This document shows positions 55,709-64,000 of a stretch of 64,000 nucleotides of DNA, piece by piece. The notes beneath the pieces were generated by a model. The model searched no databases and had not been told where the DNA came from. It saw only the letters and a program-made list of their open reading frames with translations. The DNA lies in the NCBI RefSeq assembly GCF_039872745.1, contig NZ_JBDPZD010000001.1, positions 310,001 to 374,000 of the forward strand, read 5' to 3'. Position 1 is the stretch's first letter; the number at the start of each line of letters is the position of its first letter. This DNA comes from Pelomonas paludis (GTDB taxonomy: Bacteria; Pseudomonadota; Gammaproteobacteria; Burkholderiales; Burkholderiaceae_C). Both the position numbers and the translations under genes were made by a program.

Positions 55709-55978
55709 GAGCGTGGGCGGCAGAAATCCAGGCCCGCGTTGGCCCCAGAAGGGGGGCGAGGCAAGGCGCAGCGCGCAGTGCGGGGTGGGCCCCCGGACAA
55801 GCGGTGCAACGCCGAATCGCCCCCCTTCTGGGGTCAACCCTTCGGGCCGGGGCGATTTGCGGGGCCACTCGTCGTTGCCGGCTCGTTGTTGGTGCCCATC
55901 CAACGCCTCGCCGGCGTCTAGATTGGCCCCGCAACTCGCCCCGGCGCGGGCCTGGATTTCTGCCGCCCACGCTCCTAG
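55705..55978. mobile_element. MITE-like palindromic element flanked by CTAG
   Basis: A 266-bp segment (55709-55974) bounded by 30-bp perfect terminal inverted repeats starting GAGCGTGGGCGGCAG and flanked on both sides by CTAG. Inside is a second perfect 17-bp inverted pair (CCCCAGAAGGGGGGCGA and its complement, about 55743 and 55826). No reading frame is plausible. The left CTAG gives the stop of the hybrid kinase, the right one the stop of the antiporter, so the element seems to have duplicated a CTAG that once ended both genes. It could also act as a bidirectional terminator. Confidence 0.8.
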
Positions 55979-57240
55979 AGCAGCCGGAAGGCCAGCACCG
56001 CCACCAGCGTCGGCGGCAGCGCCGCCAGCAGCAGCCCCAGGGCCGAGATCGCGCCGTCTTCAAAGCGGCCGCGCAGGATGGCGGCGCCGGCCGGGTTGGG
56101 GGCATTGGCAATCACCGTCAGGCCACCGCCCGTCACCGCGCCGGCCACCAGGGCCACCTTGAATTCATCCGACAGCCCCTGCACCAGCGAGCCGAGGTAG
56201 GTGAGCGCCGCGTTGTCGGTGATGGCCGTCAGCGCCGCTGCACCGTAGAACACCGAGGTCGCGTCCATGCGCAGCAGCACCGGCTGCAGCCACCACTGCT
56301 GCTGCCCGCCCAGCACGACGAGGCCACCGAGGAAGAAAGCCACCAGCAGCGCCTCGCGCAGGATCAGCGGCTGCTGGTAGCGCGCATAGGCGGTGGTGAA
56401 GCCCAGGAAGAACAGCAGCAGCCCGATGAAGACCACCGGGTGGTGGGCAAACATCACCACGCCGACCAAGAACAGCAAGTGCACCAGCAGCACGGTCAGC
56501 GGGATGTGCTCGGCGGCCGCATCGTCAGGTGCACTGCCCAGTGAGCGGATCTCCCGCGCAAAGAACAGGGTCACGGCCAACGCGTTGACCGTGACCGCCA
56601 CCGCCGCCTTGGCGCCAAAGGTGCCGAGCATGAAAGCCAGATCCCAACCCCAGGGCCCCGCCACCATCAGCACCGGCGGTGCGGCATAGGGCGTGAGCGT
56701 GCCGCCGATGGACACATTGACGAAGAGCACGCCCAGCACCGCGTAACGCAGGCGTCGCGAGGCCCCGGCAGTGAAGACGACGTCGCGCAGCATCAGCGCG
56801 GCCAGGGTCATGGCGGCCGGCTCGGTGATGAAGGAGCCGAGCAGCGGCACCAGGGACAGCAGCAAAAAGACCAGCACCGGCTCGGTGGGCAGCGGGATCA
56901 GCTGGGCCAGGCGCCGCACGCTGAGCGCCGCGTAATGCAGGATGGGCCGCGTGCCGGCCACCACCATGATGGCGAACACGAACAAGGGCTCGGTGAAGTT
57001 GCGCGACTCCAGGTAGGTCACGGCCGATGACCCGCCTTGCAGCGCCGCTATGCACAGCACCAGCACCAGGGCCCAAAAGCCGAACACCACCTCCACCTCG
57101 CCCAGCAGATGCCACAGCCCGGCATGGGCCGGCTGGCGGTGCGCCAGGCGCTCGAAGAAGGACGTGGCAAAGGTGTGCACCAGGGCCACCGCAAACAGCA
57201 CGGCAGCAAGCACTTGCAAGGTGGTGGGGGTCGGCATCAT
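55975..57240 (-). CDS. Putative Na+/H+ antiporter
   Basis: 421-residue membrane protein with about 11-12 hydrophobic segments, matching the putative Na+/H+ antiporter family of DUF1504 origin: HLLGEVEVVFGFWALVL, FTEPLFVFAIMVVAGTRPIL, SFITEPAAMTLAALMLRD, VNVSIGGTLTPYAAPPVLMVAGPWGWD and ALTAITDNAALTYLGSLV. Function rests on family name only. It overlaps the upstream folate gene by 4 bp (ATGA). Confidence 0.85.
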   Translation of the reverse strand: MMPTPTTLQVLAAVLFAVALVHTFATSFFERLAHRQPAHAGLWHLLGEVEVVFGFWALVLVLCIAALQGGSSAVTYLESRNFTEPLFVFAIMVVAGTRPILHYAALSVRRLAQLIPLPTEPVLVFLLLSLVPLLGSFITEPAAMTLAALMLRDVVFTAGASRRLRYAVLGVLFVNVSIGGTLTPYAAPPVLMVAGPWGWDLAFMLGTFGAKAAVAVTVNALAVTLFFAREIRSLGSAPDDAAAEHIPLTVLLVHLLFLVGVVMFAHHPVVFIGLLLFFLGFTTAYARYQQPLILREALLVAFFLGGLVVLGGQQQWWLQPVLLRMDATSVFYGAAALTAITDNAALTYLGSLVQGLSDEFKVALVAGAVTGGGLTVIANAPNPAGAAILRGRFEDGAISALGLLLAALPPTLVAVLAFRLL

Positions 57241-57776
57241 TCGGGGACGATCACGTCGGTCTCGGTCAGGATCAAGCTCAGCGGCAGGTCGTGCGCTTCG
57301 GGCGCAAAGGCGGCTTCAGCCCCCGACCAGGCCAGGCCCACGCTGGTCACCCCAGGGTGCGCGGCCAGCCAGCGGTCAAAGTAGCCGCCACCATAGCCCA
57401 GGCGGTAGCCGCCTCGGGTGAAGCCCACACAAGGCACCAGCACCACATCGGGCACCACCACGGCGCCTGTGCAGGCGGGGATGCCGCATTCGTCATTTTG
57501 CGTCGGGGCACGGCCATCCCAGCGCCGGTAGTCCATGCGGCGATCGGCCTTGAAGGCATAGGGCAGGGCTTGATGTGCTGACAGGCCCGTGACCTCAAAT
57601 TCCCCAGGCAGCGGCCAGTAGACTCCCAGCACCTCGGGTTCCAGCTGCGCGAGCAGTTCGCGCAGCGACTGACTCACCCGCTGCTGGGCCGCCGCAAAGG
57701 CTGCCGTGCCCGCCCAATCGCGGCGCGCAGCCAGCAGCTGCTGGCGCAGCCCGGGGCGATCAAGAACTTGAGACAT
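57237..57776 (-). CDS. 5-formyltetrahydrofolate cyclo-ligase
   Basis: 179 residues; converts 5-formyl-THF to 5,10-methenyl-THF with ATP. N-terminal RPGLRQQLLAARRDWAG, central GVYWPLPGEFEV, and the C-terminal signature PCVGFTRGGYRLGYGGGYFDRWLA are diagnostic. Its ATG (57774-57776) overlaps the opposite-strand ATG of the transglycosylase frame (57775), so the genes are divergent with interleaved 5' ends. Operon with the antiporter. Confidence 0.93.
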   Translation of the reverse strand: MSQVLDRPGLRQQLLAARRDWAGTAAFAAAQQRVSQSLRELLAQLEPEVLGVYWPLPGEFEVTGLSAHQALPYAFKADRRMDYRRWDGRAPTQNDECGIPACTGAVVVPDVVLVPCVGFTRGGYRLGYGGGYFDRWLAAHPGVTSVGLAWSGAEAAFAPEAHDLPLSLILTETDVIVPE

Positions 57777-57801
57777 GGTGGCCGTGGTGTTGAGGCGTTG
57801 G

Positions 57802-59784
57802 ATGGTGGGGCATGGTATCGGCGCGACGCTGCTGGGGCTGGTGCTCTTGGGGACCGCCACTGCGGCACCTGCCCCCGAGCTGGTCGTCCAGGCCCGCGAG
57901 GCCTGGAAGTCCACCGACAAAAAGCGCCGCGCCGAGCTGCCGCGCCTGGCCGCCGCCGCACGCCAGCAGGCCGACCCGCTGGCGCCCTGGGTGGACTACT
58001 TCGACCTCAAAGCCCGGCTCATCACGCTGTCGCAGCCTGACCTGGACGCCTTCTACGCCCGCTGGCCGGGCAGCTATGTCGAGGACCGGCTGCGCAACGA
58101 CTGGCTGCTGGAGCTGGGCCGGCGGCGCGACTTTGAAGGCTTCCGTGCCAACCACGCGGCCTACAAGATGCAGGACGACCGCGAGGTGGCCTGCTATGCC
58201 CTGCTGACCCAGGCGGTGCTCGACAGCAAGGTCTCCATCGAGGCCGCGCATGCCGCCTGGCTGGCGCAGAAGGAAGCCGACGACGGCTGCCAGGCCCTGG
58301 CCGCCGCGATGCTCGACGCCCGCGCCTTCAAGCACGAGCACATCTGGGCCAAGGCACGCCTGGCCACCGAGCAGAACCGCCCCAAAGCCGCGCGCCAGGC
58401 CGTGGCCCTGCTGAGCACCGGCAAGGAAAAGCAGCTGGCCGCCCTGCAGGACAACGCCGGCCGGTATCTCACGCGCCAGGCCCGCAGCCACAGCCGTGAC
58501 GACGCCGAGCTGACCACACTGGCCCTGGCCCGCGTGGCCGCCAACGACCCCGCGCAAGCCGCCGGCCTGCTGCGCGACACCTGGGCGGCCAAGCTGCCGG
58601 CTGACCTGCAAGCCTGGCTCTGGGGCCAAATCGGCCGGCAGTACGCCTGGCGCTTGCAGGCCGACGCAGGCGAGGCCTTTGCCCAGGCCTTCAAGCTCAA
58701 GCCCGACGGGCCCTGGAGCGACGAGCTGCTGGGCGCCGCCACGCGGGCTGCCTTGCGCGCCCGCGACTGGCCGGCCGTGCTGCAGGCGATGGGCCGCATG
58801 TCGGCCACCGAGCAGCGTCAACTGGGCTGGCAGTTCTGGCGTGCCCAGGCCCTGCAAGCCAGTGGCAAAACCGAGGAAGCCCGCACCCAGCTGGCCAGCC
58901 TGGCGGCGCAGGGCGGCGGGCTGGCCTACTTCCCGCGGCTGGCGGCCGAGCTGCTGGGCCAGGCCCCGCGCCTGCCCGCCCCGCCCGCGCCACTGACGCC
59001 CGACGAGCGTGAGGCCGCCCGCGCCCACGCCGGCCTGCAGCGCGCGCTGCGCCTGATCGACCTCGGGCTGCGCTCCGAGGGCCTGCGCGAATGGAACTTC
59101 AGCATGCGCGGCCTGAGTGACCGGCAACTGCTGGCCGCCGCCCAGGAGGCCTGCGACCGCGAGGTCTGGGACCGCTGCATCAGCGCCAGCGAGCGCACCC
59201 GCACCGAGATCGACCTGACCCAGCGCTACCCCACGCCCTACCGCGCCGCGCTGCTGGCCACCAGCCGCGAGGTGGGCGTGGACCCGGGCTATGTCTACGG
59301 CCTGATCCGCCAGGAGTCGCGCTTCGTGGTGGATGCGCGCTCACACGTGGGCGCCGGCGGCCTGATGCAGGTGATGCCCGCCACCGCGCGCTGGACGGCC
59401 AAGAAGGCCGGCATGCCCTACAGCCCGGCTCTCGTGCATGACCCCGACTACAACCTGCGCCTGGGCACCAGCTACTTGAAGCTGGTGCTCGATGCCTTCG
59501 AGGGCTCGCAGGCCCTGGCCGCCGCCGCCTACAACGCCGGCCCCAGCCGCCCACGCCGCTGGCGCGAAGGCCCGGTGCTGGACGCCGCGATCTGGACCGA
59601 GAACATCCCCTTCAACGAGACGCGCGACTACGTGCGCAATGTGCTGGCCAATGGCAGCGTCTACGCGCAGCTGCTGGGCCAGGGCGCCACCAGCCTGCGC
59701 GAGCGCCTCGGCGCCACCATCGGCCCGGCCAAGGCAGTGGACGACGCGGCCAATGTGCCGCCACCGCCGGCCGACCTGCCCTGA
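57802..59784 (+). CDS. Soluble lytic murein transglycosylase (Slt70-like)
   Basis: 660 residues (ATG 57802 with TGAGG upstream; an in-frame ATG at 57775 is possible). Signal peptide to about residue 22 (ATAAPA), a long alpha-helical superhelix of the Slt U domain (about 30-470) and a C-terminal SLT catalytic domain with Glu in YGLIRQESRFVVDA, GAGGLMQVMPATA, NLRLGTSYL and AAAYNAGPSRPRRW. Cleaves peptidoglycan with formation of 1,6-anhydromuramic ends in the periplasm. Confidence 0.95.
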   Translation: MVGHGIGATLLGLVLLGTATAAPAPELVVQAREAWKSTDKKRRAELPRLAAAARQQADPLAPWVDYFDLKARLITLSQPDLDAFYARWPGSYVEDRLRNDWLLELGRRRDFEGFRANHAAYKMQDDREVACYALLTQAVLDSKVSIEAAHAAWLAQKEADDGCQALAAAMLDARAFKHEHIWAKARLATEQNRPKAARQAVALLSTGKEKQLAALQDNAGRYLTRQARSHSRDDAELTTLALARVAANDPAQAAGLLRDTWAAKLPADLQAWLWGQIGRQYAWRLQADAGEAFAQAFKLKPDGPWSDELLGAATRAALRARDWPAVLQAMGRMSATEQRQLGWQFWRAQALQASGKTEEARTQLASLAAQGGGLAYFPRLAAELLGQAPRLPAPPAPLTPDEREAARAHAGLQRALRLIDLGLRSEGLREWNFSMRGLSDRQLLAAAQEACDREVWDRCISASERTRTEIDLTQRYPTPYRAALLATSREVGVDPGYVYGLIRQESRFVVDARSHVGAGGLMQVMPATARWTAKKAGMPYSPALVHDPDYNLRLGTSYLKLVLDAFEGSQALAAAAYNAGPSRPRRWREGPVLDAAIWTENIPFNETRDYVRNVLANGSVYAQLLGQGATSLRERLGATIGPAKAVDDAANVPPPPADLP

Positions 59785-59796
59785 AGGCCGACTCCT

Positions 59797-60759
59797 TCAG
59801 CGCTTGCCGCGCGCGGTGCCGGCCTGGCACATCGCCGGCTCACCGGCCAGCTCGGCCGGCAGGCCCGGGTGCTGCAAGGTCAGCACACGCGGTGCCTGGG
59901 CCTTGAAGCGATCGATCTCGTCCTTGAAGTGCTCGGCCGTCAGCCGCGCCAGCGAGCCATCGGCCCGCGCACGCCGCAGGCCTTGGTCCAGGCGCTTGGC
60001 CAGCGCCGGCTCGGTGGGGCTGACGTAGGCAATCATGGGCAGCGGGTAGTACAGCATCACATCGGGTGAGGCCATCAGCGCCGAGCCGCTGAGGTGGTGT
60101 TCCTGGAAGAGGGTGTCCACCTCCAGCATGCTCATGGGCAGGTAGTCGAAGCGGCCCCCGGCCAGCATGGACAGCAGGGAGCCCACATCGGCGCTGTCCA
60201 CCACCGGCATGGCGTTGTCGCGCATCACCCGCCCGTCCACCCAGGCGCGGCCGATGCCGCCTTGGCGCTGGCGCAGCTGGTCGAGGCTCTTGATGCGGCG
60301 GAAGGCCTCGCGGTCCTCGGTGCGGATCAGCAGGCTGCGGCAGCCGAAGGTGCCGCCAAACAGCCCGACATTGACGCGCAGATTGTTCTCGTTGAGCTTG
60401 TCGAGCTCGGTCTCAATCGGGCGCCAGGGCGCCACGTGCACATTGACCAGCTCGCCCCGAAACACCTCGGCCCGCGCACGCGGCGTGCTCAGCGGCTTGG
60501 CCACGCGCAGCAGGCGGTAGTCGCCCCAGTCGGGCCGGGTCTTCTCCATCGCCAGGCGCAGCGCGGCCATTTGGTAGTCGTCGCGCTTGGGGGTCTTGGT
60601 CCAGTCCCAGTAGCGGATCTCGATCAGCGCGCTGGCAGGCCGGTCACCGGGCGCCGCCCAGGCGGGCACCAAGGCCGCAGCCAGCAGCGCAACGAAGGCC
60701 GCAAGCCGCCAGCGTCGGGCAGGGCCGATGCAGTCGAGAGGCAGGCAGCGCTTGTCCAT
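59797..60759 (-). CDS. Periplasmic solute-binding-like protein
   Basis: 320 residues with a signal peptide (about 12-35, WRLAAFVALLAAALVPAWA). The body resembles class-3 extracellular binding proteins (IRYWDWTKTPKRDDYQMAALRLAM, LRVNVGLFGGTFGCRSLLI, SADVGSLLSMLAGGRFDYLPMSM, VSPTEPALAKRLDQGLRRARADGSLARL) but lacks adjacent permease or ATPase genes; such orphans may serve as sensors. ATG at 60759 is preferred over 60786. Converges with the transglycosylase (12-bp gap). Confidence 0.8.
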   Translation of the reverse strand: MDKRCLPLDCIGPARRWRLAAFVALLAAALVPAWAAPGDRPASALIEIRYWDWTKTPKRDDYQMAALRLAMEKTRPDWGDYRLLRVAKPLSTPRARAEVFRGELVNVHVAPWRPIETELDKLNENNLRVNVGLFGGTFGCRSLLIRTEDREAFRRIKSLDQLRQRQGGIGRAWVDGRVMRDNAMPVVDSADVGSLLSMLAGGRFDYLPMSMLEVDTLFQEHHLSGSALMASPDVMLYYPLPMIAYVSPTEPALAKRLDQGLRRARADGSLARLTAEHFKDEIDRFKAQAPRVLTLQHPGLPAELAGEPAMCQAGTARGKR

Positions 60760-60846
60760 GGGGCGCGCTGACTGTACTCGGCGCACCCCGCCTGTCAGGC
60801 CTGCGGCAGCATGGGGAATGCCCTGCCGCCACCCGGCCGCCGCGAC

Positions 60847-61275
60847 TCAAGCCACGCCCTGCGCCTGCAGCCAGCGCAGCAGCTCGCTGCTGGGCACGGC
60901 ACCGCTGAGCCGCGCCCGCTCGGCACCGCCCTGGAAGAGGATCAGCGTCGGGATCGAGCGGATGCCGAACTGGCGGGCCGCTACCGGGTTGGCGTCGGTG
61001 TCCAGCTTGACGAAGCGCACGCCACGCAGCTGGCGCGCCGCCATCTCGAAGTGCGGCGCCATCGACTTGCAGGGCCCGCACCAGGTGGCCCAGAAGTCCA
61101 CCAGCACGGGTGCCTCGGTCTTGGCCAGGTAGTCAGGCAGCGTGGTGTCGGTCAAGGCCACCGGGTAGGCGGGCGCCACCGGCTGCTTGCAGCGGCCACA
61201 GCTCGGGTCCTCGGCCAGGCGTTCGTCCGGCACCCGGTTGACGGCGCCGCAGTGGGGGCAGACGAGGTGGCTCAT
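60847..61275 (-). CDS. trxC: Thioredoxin 2
   Basis: 142 residues: N-terminal zinc ribbon with CPHCG and CGRC pairs, then a thioredoxin fold with active site WATWCGPCKSM and cis-Pro in SIPTLILF. Zinc ribbon plus WCGPC is the TrxC type. Reduces disulfides in the cytoplasm, often in oxidative stress. Overlaps the DUF2892 gene by 4 bp and belongs to a run with a sulfide:quinone oxidoreductase. Confidence 0.94.
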   Translation of the reverse strand: MSHLVCPHCGAVNRVPDERLAEDPSCGRCKQPVAPAYPVALTDTTLPDYLAKTEAPVLVDFWATWCGPCKSMAPHFEMAARQLRGVRFVKLDTDANPVAARQFGIRSIPTLILFQGGAERARLSGAVPSSELLRWLQAQGVA

Positions 61276-61481
61276 GTGCCCTCCCGCACCCCGAGCTTGC
61301 GCAGGAGGCGCTCCATCAGGCACCAGCACGAGAAGCCGCTTTGCAGCAGGTTGGCTCCCACGAAGGCTGTGAAGGCCAGCCACCACTGCGAGACGAAGAA
61401 CGGGCTGGCCGGTGCGCCCAGCAGCAGCGAGATCAGGATGAAGCTGCCCGCGACGATGCGGACGATGCGCCAGGTGGTCAT
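61272..61481 (-). CDS. DUF2892 (YgaP-type) membrane protein
   Basis: 69 residues with two membrane segments (RIVAGSFILISLLLGAP; WWLAFTAFVGANLLQSGFS) and a C-terminal CWCLMERLLRKLG; this matches the DUF2892 module of the membrane sulfurtransferase YgaP. Cys residues at the second helix end (GFSCWC) could take part in sulfur transfer. It lies between sqr and trxC. Confidence 0.88.
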   Translation of the reverse strand: MTTWRIVRIVAGSFILISLLLGAPASPFFVSQWWLAFTAFVGANLLQSGFSCWCLMERLLRKLGVREGT

Positions 61482-61493
61482 GTCAGAACTCCT

Positions 61494-62813
61494 TCAGGGT
61501 TGTTGTTGCGGCGGGGTTTGCAGGCGCAGGATGCCCAGGGCCTTGAGCACGTACTTCTCATAGAGCGGCTCGGCGCTGCCCTTGCGCATCTTGCGCAGGA
61601 AGTACTTCTCGAAGCCGATCTTGGCCAGGTGCACCCACTTGCCCTTCTTGAACCAGTTGACGTTGCGCGGCGGGATCTGCGGCAGCGCGACGAAGGCGGC
61701 GCCGGTGTCGCCCATGTCGGCCAGGCAGATGGCGTTCCAGGTGGCGCGCGCGGTGGCCGGGCGGCCTTCAAGGTCGGCCACCAGGTTCTCGACGATGGCG
61801 GTGATCATGGTCTCGATCATGTAGCCCGTCTTGGGCGCGCCGGTGGGCACGGGCGTCACCTCTACCGGCGGGATGGCCACGCACACACCGGCCGACCAGA
61901 TGTTGGGATAGGCCTTGCTGCGCTGGTGCTCATCGATCAGCACGAAGCCGCGCGGATTGCACAGGCCCGGCACGGCCGCCACGGCGTCCACGCCCTTGAA
62001 GGCGGGCAGCATCATGGCGAGCTTGAAGGGCACCGCATGCTCGCGGCGCGGCTGGCCGAGGTCATCGAGCTCGGTGGTGTGCAGCTGGCCGGCGTCGACA
62101 CGCGTGGTCTTGGCATTGCAGATCCACTTGATGTCGTGGCCGCGCAGCTCGCTCTCCAGCATGCTCTTGCTGTCGCCCACGCCGCCCAGGCCCATGTGGC
62201 CGATGTAGGGCTCGCTGGTGACGAAGGTGATGGGCACCTTGTGGCGCAGCTTGCGCTTGCGCAGGTCCGCATCGAGGATGAAGGCGAACTCGTAGGCCGG
62301 CCCAAAGCACGAGGCCCCAGGCATGGCGCCCACGACGATGGGGCCGGGGTCCTGAAGGAAGTTCTGGTACTCGGCCCAGAAGGCCTCGGCGTGGTCAACC
62401 GTGCAGATCGAGTGCGTGTGGCCACCACCGCCGGCATGCGCCGGGCCCGCACCGGCAACCTCGTCAAAGGCCAGCTTGGGGCCGGTGGCGATGATGAGGT
62501 GGTCGTAGTCGAGGCTGTTGCCGTCGCTGAGGCTGACGCGCTTGGCCTCGGCATCGATCTGCGTCGCCTGCTCGCTGAGGTAGCGGATGCCCTTGCTGCT
62601 GAGCGTGGTGACCGGGTCGAGCGTGATAGCGGCACGGTCCCGCCAGCCCACCGCCACCCAGGGGTTGGAAGGCACGAACTGGAAGTAGGGCCGGCCGCCC
62701 ACCACGGTGATCTCGGCCTGGCTGCCCAGGCGGTCGTGCAGGTCATAGGCCGCCGGCAGGCCGGCAATGCCGGCGCCGAGGATGACGATGCGGGGGCGTT
62801 GGGCGGTGCTCAT
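61494..62813 (-). CDS. Sulfide:quinone oxidoreductase-like flavoprotein
   Basis: 439 residues: FAD motif IVILGAGIAGLPAAYDL, VGGRPYFQFVPSNPWVAVGW, LIIATGPKLAFD, VGAMPGASCFGPAYE, GLCNPRGFVLIDE and WSAGVCVAIPPVEVTPVPTGAPKTGYM. Cysteines in GASCF, GLCNP and AGVCV fit the SQR redox set. A C-terminal amphipathic helix (WFKKGKWVHLAKIGFEKYFLRKM) is for membrane attachment. Oxidises sulfide and passes electrons to quinone. Neighbours (RND permease, DUF2892, TrxC) form a repeated sulfur-detoxification set. Confidence 0.9.
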   Translation of the reverse strand: MSTAQRPRIVILGAGIAGLPAAYDLHDRLGSQAEITVVGGRPYFQFVPSNPWVAVGWRDRAAITLDPVTTLSSKGIRYLSEQATQIDAEAKRVSLSDGNSLDYDHLIIATGPKLAFDEVAGAGPAHAGGGGHTHSICTVDHAEAFWAEYQNFLQDPGPIVVGAMPGASCFGPAYEFAFILDADLRKRKLRHKVPITFVTSEPYIGHMGLGGVGDSKSMLESELRGHDIKWICNAKTTRVDAGQLHTTELDDLGQPRREHAVPFKLAMMLPAFKGVDAVAAVPGLCNPRGFVLIDEHQRSKAYPNIWSAGVCVAIPPVEVTPVPTGAPKTGYMIETMITAIVENLVADLEGRPATARATWNAICLADMGDTGAAFVALPQIPPRNVNWFKKGKWVHLAKIGFEKYFLRKMRKGSAEPLYEKYVLKALGILRLQTPPQQQP

Positions 62814-62814
62814 G

Positions 62815-64000
62815 TCAGTCTCCTTGGAGGACGTGCAGACGGTTGCGATAGGCCACGTAGTACAGCGTCGGGATCACCACCAGCGTGAGCACGGTGGAGA
62901 CGGCGATGCCGAACACGAGTGAGATGGCGAGCCCGTTGAAGATGGGGTCGCTGAGGATGAAGAGCGCGCCGCCCATGGCCGCGAGGCCGGTGAGCACGAT
63001 GGGCCGCGCGCGGGCGATGGCTGAGTGGCGGATGGCCTCGGCGAAGGGCACGCCCTCGCGCAACTGCAGGTTCACAAAGTCCACCAGCAGGATGGAGTTG
63101 CGCACGATGATCCCGGCCAGGGCGATCATCCCGATCATGCTGGTGGCCGTGAAGTTGGCGCCGAGCAGTGCGTGGCCCGGCATCACGCCAATGATGGTGA
63201 GCGGGATGGGCGCCATGATGATGAGCGGCGTGAGGTAGCTCTTGAACTGAGCGACCACCAGCAGATAGATCAGCACCAGGCCCACCGCATAGGCAGCGCC
63301 CATGTCGCGGAAGGTCTCGTAGGTGATCTGCCACTCGCCGTCCCACTTGAGGCTGTAACCGCGCCAGCCGTCCGCCGGTTGGCGGATGAAGTGCTCGGCC
63401 ACGGGCTGGCCGTCGGGCGTCTTGATGGCGGCCAGATGCGCGCGGGCCTTGGCCATGCCGTAGAGCGGGCTGTCGATGGCGCCTGCGGTGTCGCCCACGA
63501 CGAACTCGACGGGCATCAGGTCCTTGTGCCACACGGGCTGCTCGCGCAGGCCGTCCACGCGCTGGACCAGTTCGCGCAAGGGGACGAGGGCACCCGTGCT
63601 TGAACGCACGCGCAGCTGCAACAGGGCATCGAGGTCGCCCTGCGCCTCGGGGGCGCCTTGCAGGCGCAGCGGCACCGGATAGAAGCTGCCCTCACGCAGC
63701 CAGGCCACGTCTTCGCCGCCGAGCGAGGCGCGCAGCGTGGCGACGATCTCGCTGGCCGGCACGCCCAGGGCCGCGGCCTTGCGCCGGTCGATGGCGAGCA
63801 GGGCGCGCGGGGATGGGGCCTCGGCACTCACGTCGGTGTCGACCACGCCGTCCACCTTCGCGAGCGCCTCGCGCACCTGTGCAGCCACGGCACGGCGGCC
63901 GGCGGCATCGGGGCCGTAGACCTCGGCCACCAGCGGGGCCAGCACGGGCGGCCCCGGTGGCACCTCGACAACCTTGAGCTTGGCGCCATGGCGTGCCGCA
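62815..64000 (-). CDS. RND-family efflux permease, C-terminal part (cut by window edge)
   Basis: About 395 visible residues: periplasmic docking/porter region (PLVAEVYGPDAAGRRAVAAQV), QITYETFRDMGAAYAVGLVLIYLLVVAQFKSYLTPLIIM and the six C-terminal TM segments with SMIGMIALAGIIVRNSILLVDF. The IIVRNSILLVDF pattern and VAQFxSYxTPL place it near the AcrB-like group linked to sqr clusters, not the CzcA metal pumps. The gene continues right of base 64000. It starts the run sqr-DUF2892-trxC, 1 bp upstream of sqr. Confidence 0.93.
   Translation of the reverse strand, partial: AARHGAKLKVVEVPPGPPVLAPLVAEVYGPDAAGRRAVAAQVREALAKVDGVVDTDVSAEAPSPRALLAIDRRKAAALGVPASEIVATLRASLGGEDVAWLREGSFYPVPLRLQGAPEAQGDLDALLQLRVRSSTGALVPLRELVQRVDGLREQPVWHKDLMPVEFVVGDTAGAIDSPLYGMAKARAHLAAIKTPDGQPVAEHFIRQPADGWRGYSLKWDGEWQITYETFRDMGAAYAVGLVLIYLLVVAQFKSYLTPLIIMAPIPLTIIGVMPGHALLGANFTATSMIGMIALAGIIVRNSILLVDFVNLQLREGVPFAEAIRHSAIARARPIVLTGLAAMGGALFILSDPIFNGLAISLVFGIAVSTVLTLVVIPTLYYVAYRNRLHVLQGD

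Noticed and set aside
1..64000. CRISPR arrays, rRNA genes or a replication origin
   Set aside because: No regular spaced repeats, rRNA sequence, DnaA-box cluster or parAB/dnaA genes were seen.

Overview
The window is high-GC, densely packed bacterial DNA. Gene content and protein style point to Betaproteobacteria, order Burkholderiales, probably a Roseateles/Pelomonas/Mitsuaria-like member of the Sphaerotilaceae. The grounds are the rpe/gph/trpEGD set, a CorA and tyrosine aminotransferase of Burkholderiales type, a PEP-CTERM protein, and a LitR/CarH-linked lipid cluster. The genus is an inference from protein style, not from a marker gene.

Layout. 1-12.7 kb is mostly core metabolism: trpD-trpG-trpE behind a Trp-codon leader peptide, gph, a pseudouridine catabolism pair (psuK-psuG), an RND pump, a low-Mr tyrosine phosphatase, rpe and a GH5 enzyme. 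12.7-20.9 kb is one long leftward run (flavin amine oxidase-like protein, DUF1365, CFA synthase-like methyltransferase, chalcone isomerase-like protein, MFS carrier, DUF3833 lipoprotein, SDR, NTF2-like). It is divergent from a MerR/B12-binding photoreceptor of the CarH/LitR type, with two identical palindromic operators between them. 20.9-23.1 kb is a GntR-ABC operon. 23.2-27.6 kb looks acquired: a fragment of a regulator, a Xre/ParS-RES toxin-antitoxin pair, a small YjzC-like gene behind a promoter with a near-perfect CIRCE element, and an AT-richer two-gene module (coiled-coil membrane protein plus a small soluble protein) that I do not recognise. 27.6-30 kb holds a secreted acid phosphatase, a small basic protein and an exo/endonuclease-phosphatase.

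The most unusual region is 30.1-35.3 kb. A small putative repressor lies divergent from a promoter, both carrying a TGTGAA-N5-TTCACA type operator. Beyond a terminator is an array of tRNA genes with odd features (Arg-ACG, a Glu-like tRNA with C33, Pro-UGG, Asp-GUC, Gln-UUG, a 55-nt tRNA-like element without an anticodon arm, and an Asn-like tRNA with G33 and no encoded CCA). Interleaved with these are a tiny SEC-C protein gene and an HNH endonuclease, followed by an SPFH/slipin protein and the RNA ligase RtcB. I read this as a candidate RNA damage/repair or anti-anticodon-nuclease locus.

35.3-64 kb: corA and tyrB, then a segment (37.8-44.1 kb) with a sigma-54-type promoter, a PEP-CTERM protein, a Ser/Thr kinase and an ECF sigma factor. 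This segment is bracketed by a second, decayed copy of the tyrB 3' end. 44.9-52.7 kb is a plant-polysaccharide cluster (esterase, GH3, GH95, GH43), followed by a hybrid histidine kinase with two solute-binding sensor domains. A 266-bp MITE-like palindrome sits exactly at a CTAG shared by two convergent stop codons. The window ends with an antiporter, 5-FTHF cyclo-ligase, lytic transglycosylase, a periplasmic binding protein, and a thioredoxin-2/DUF2892/sulfide:quinone oxidoreductase/RND-permease run cut by the right edge.
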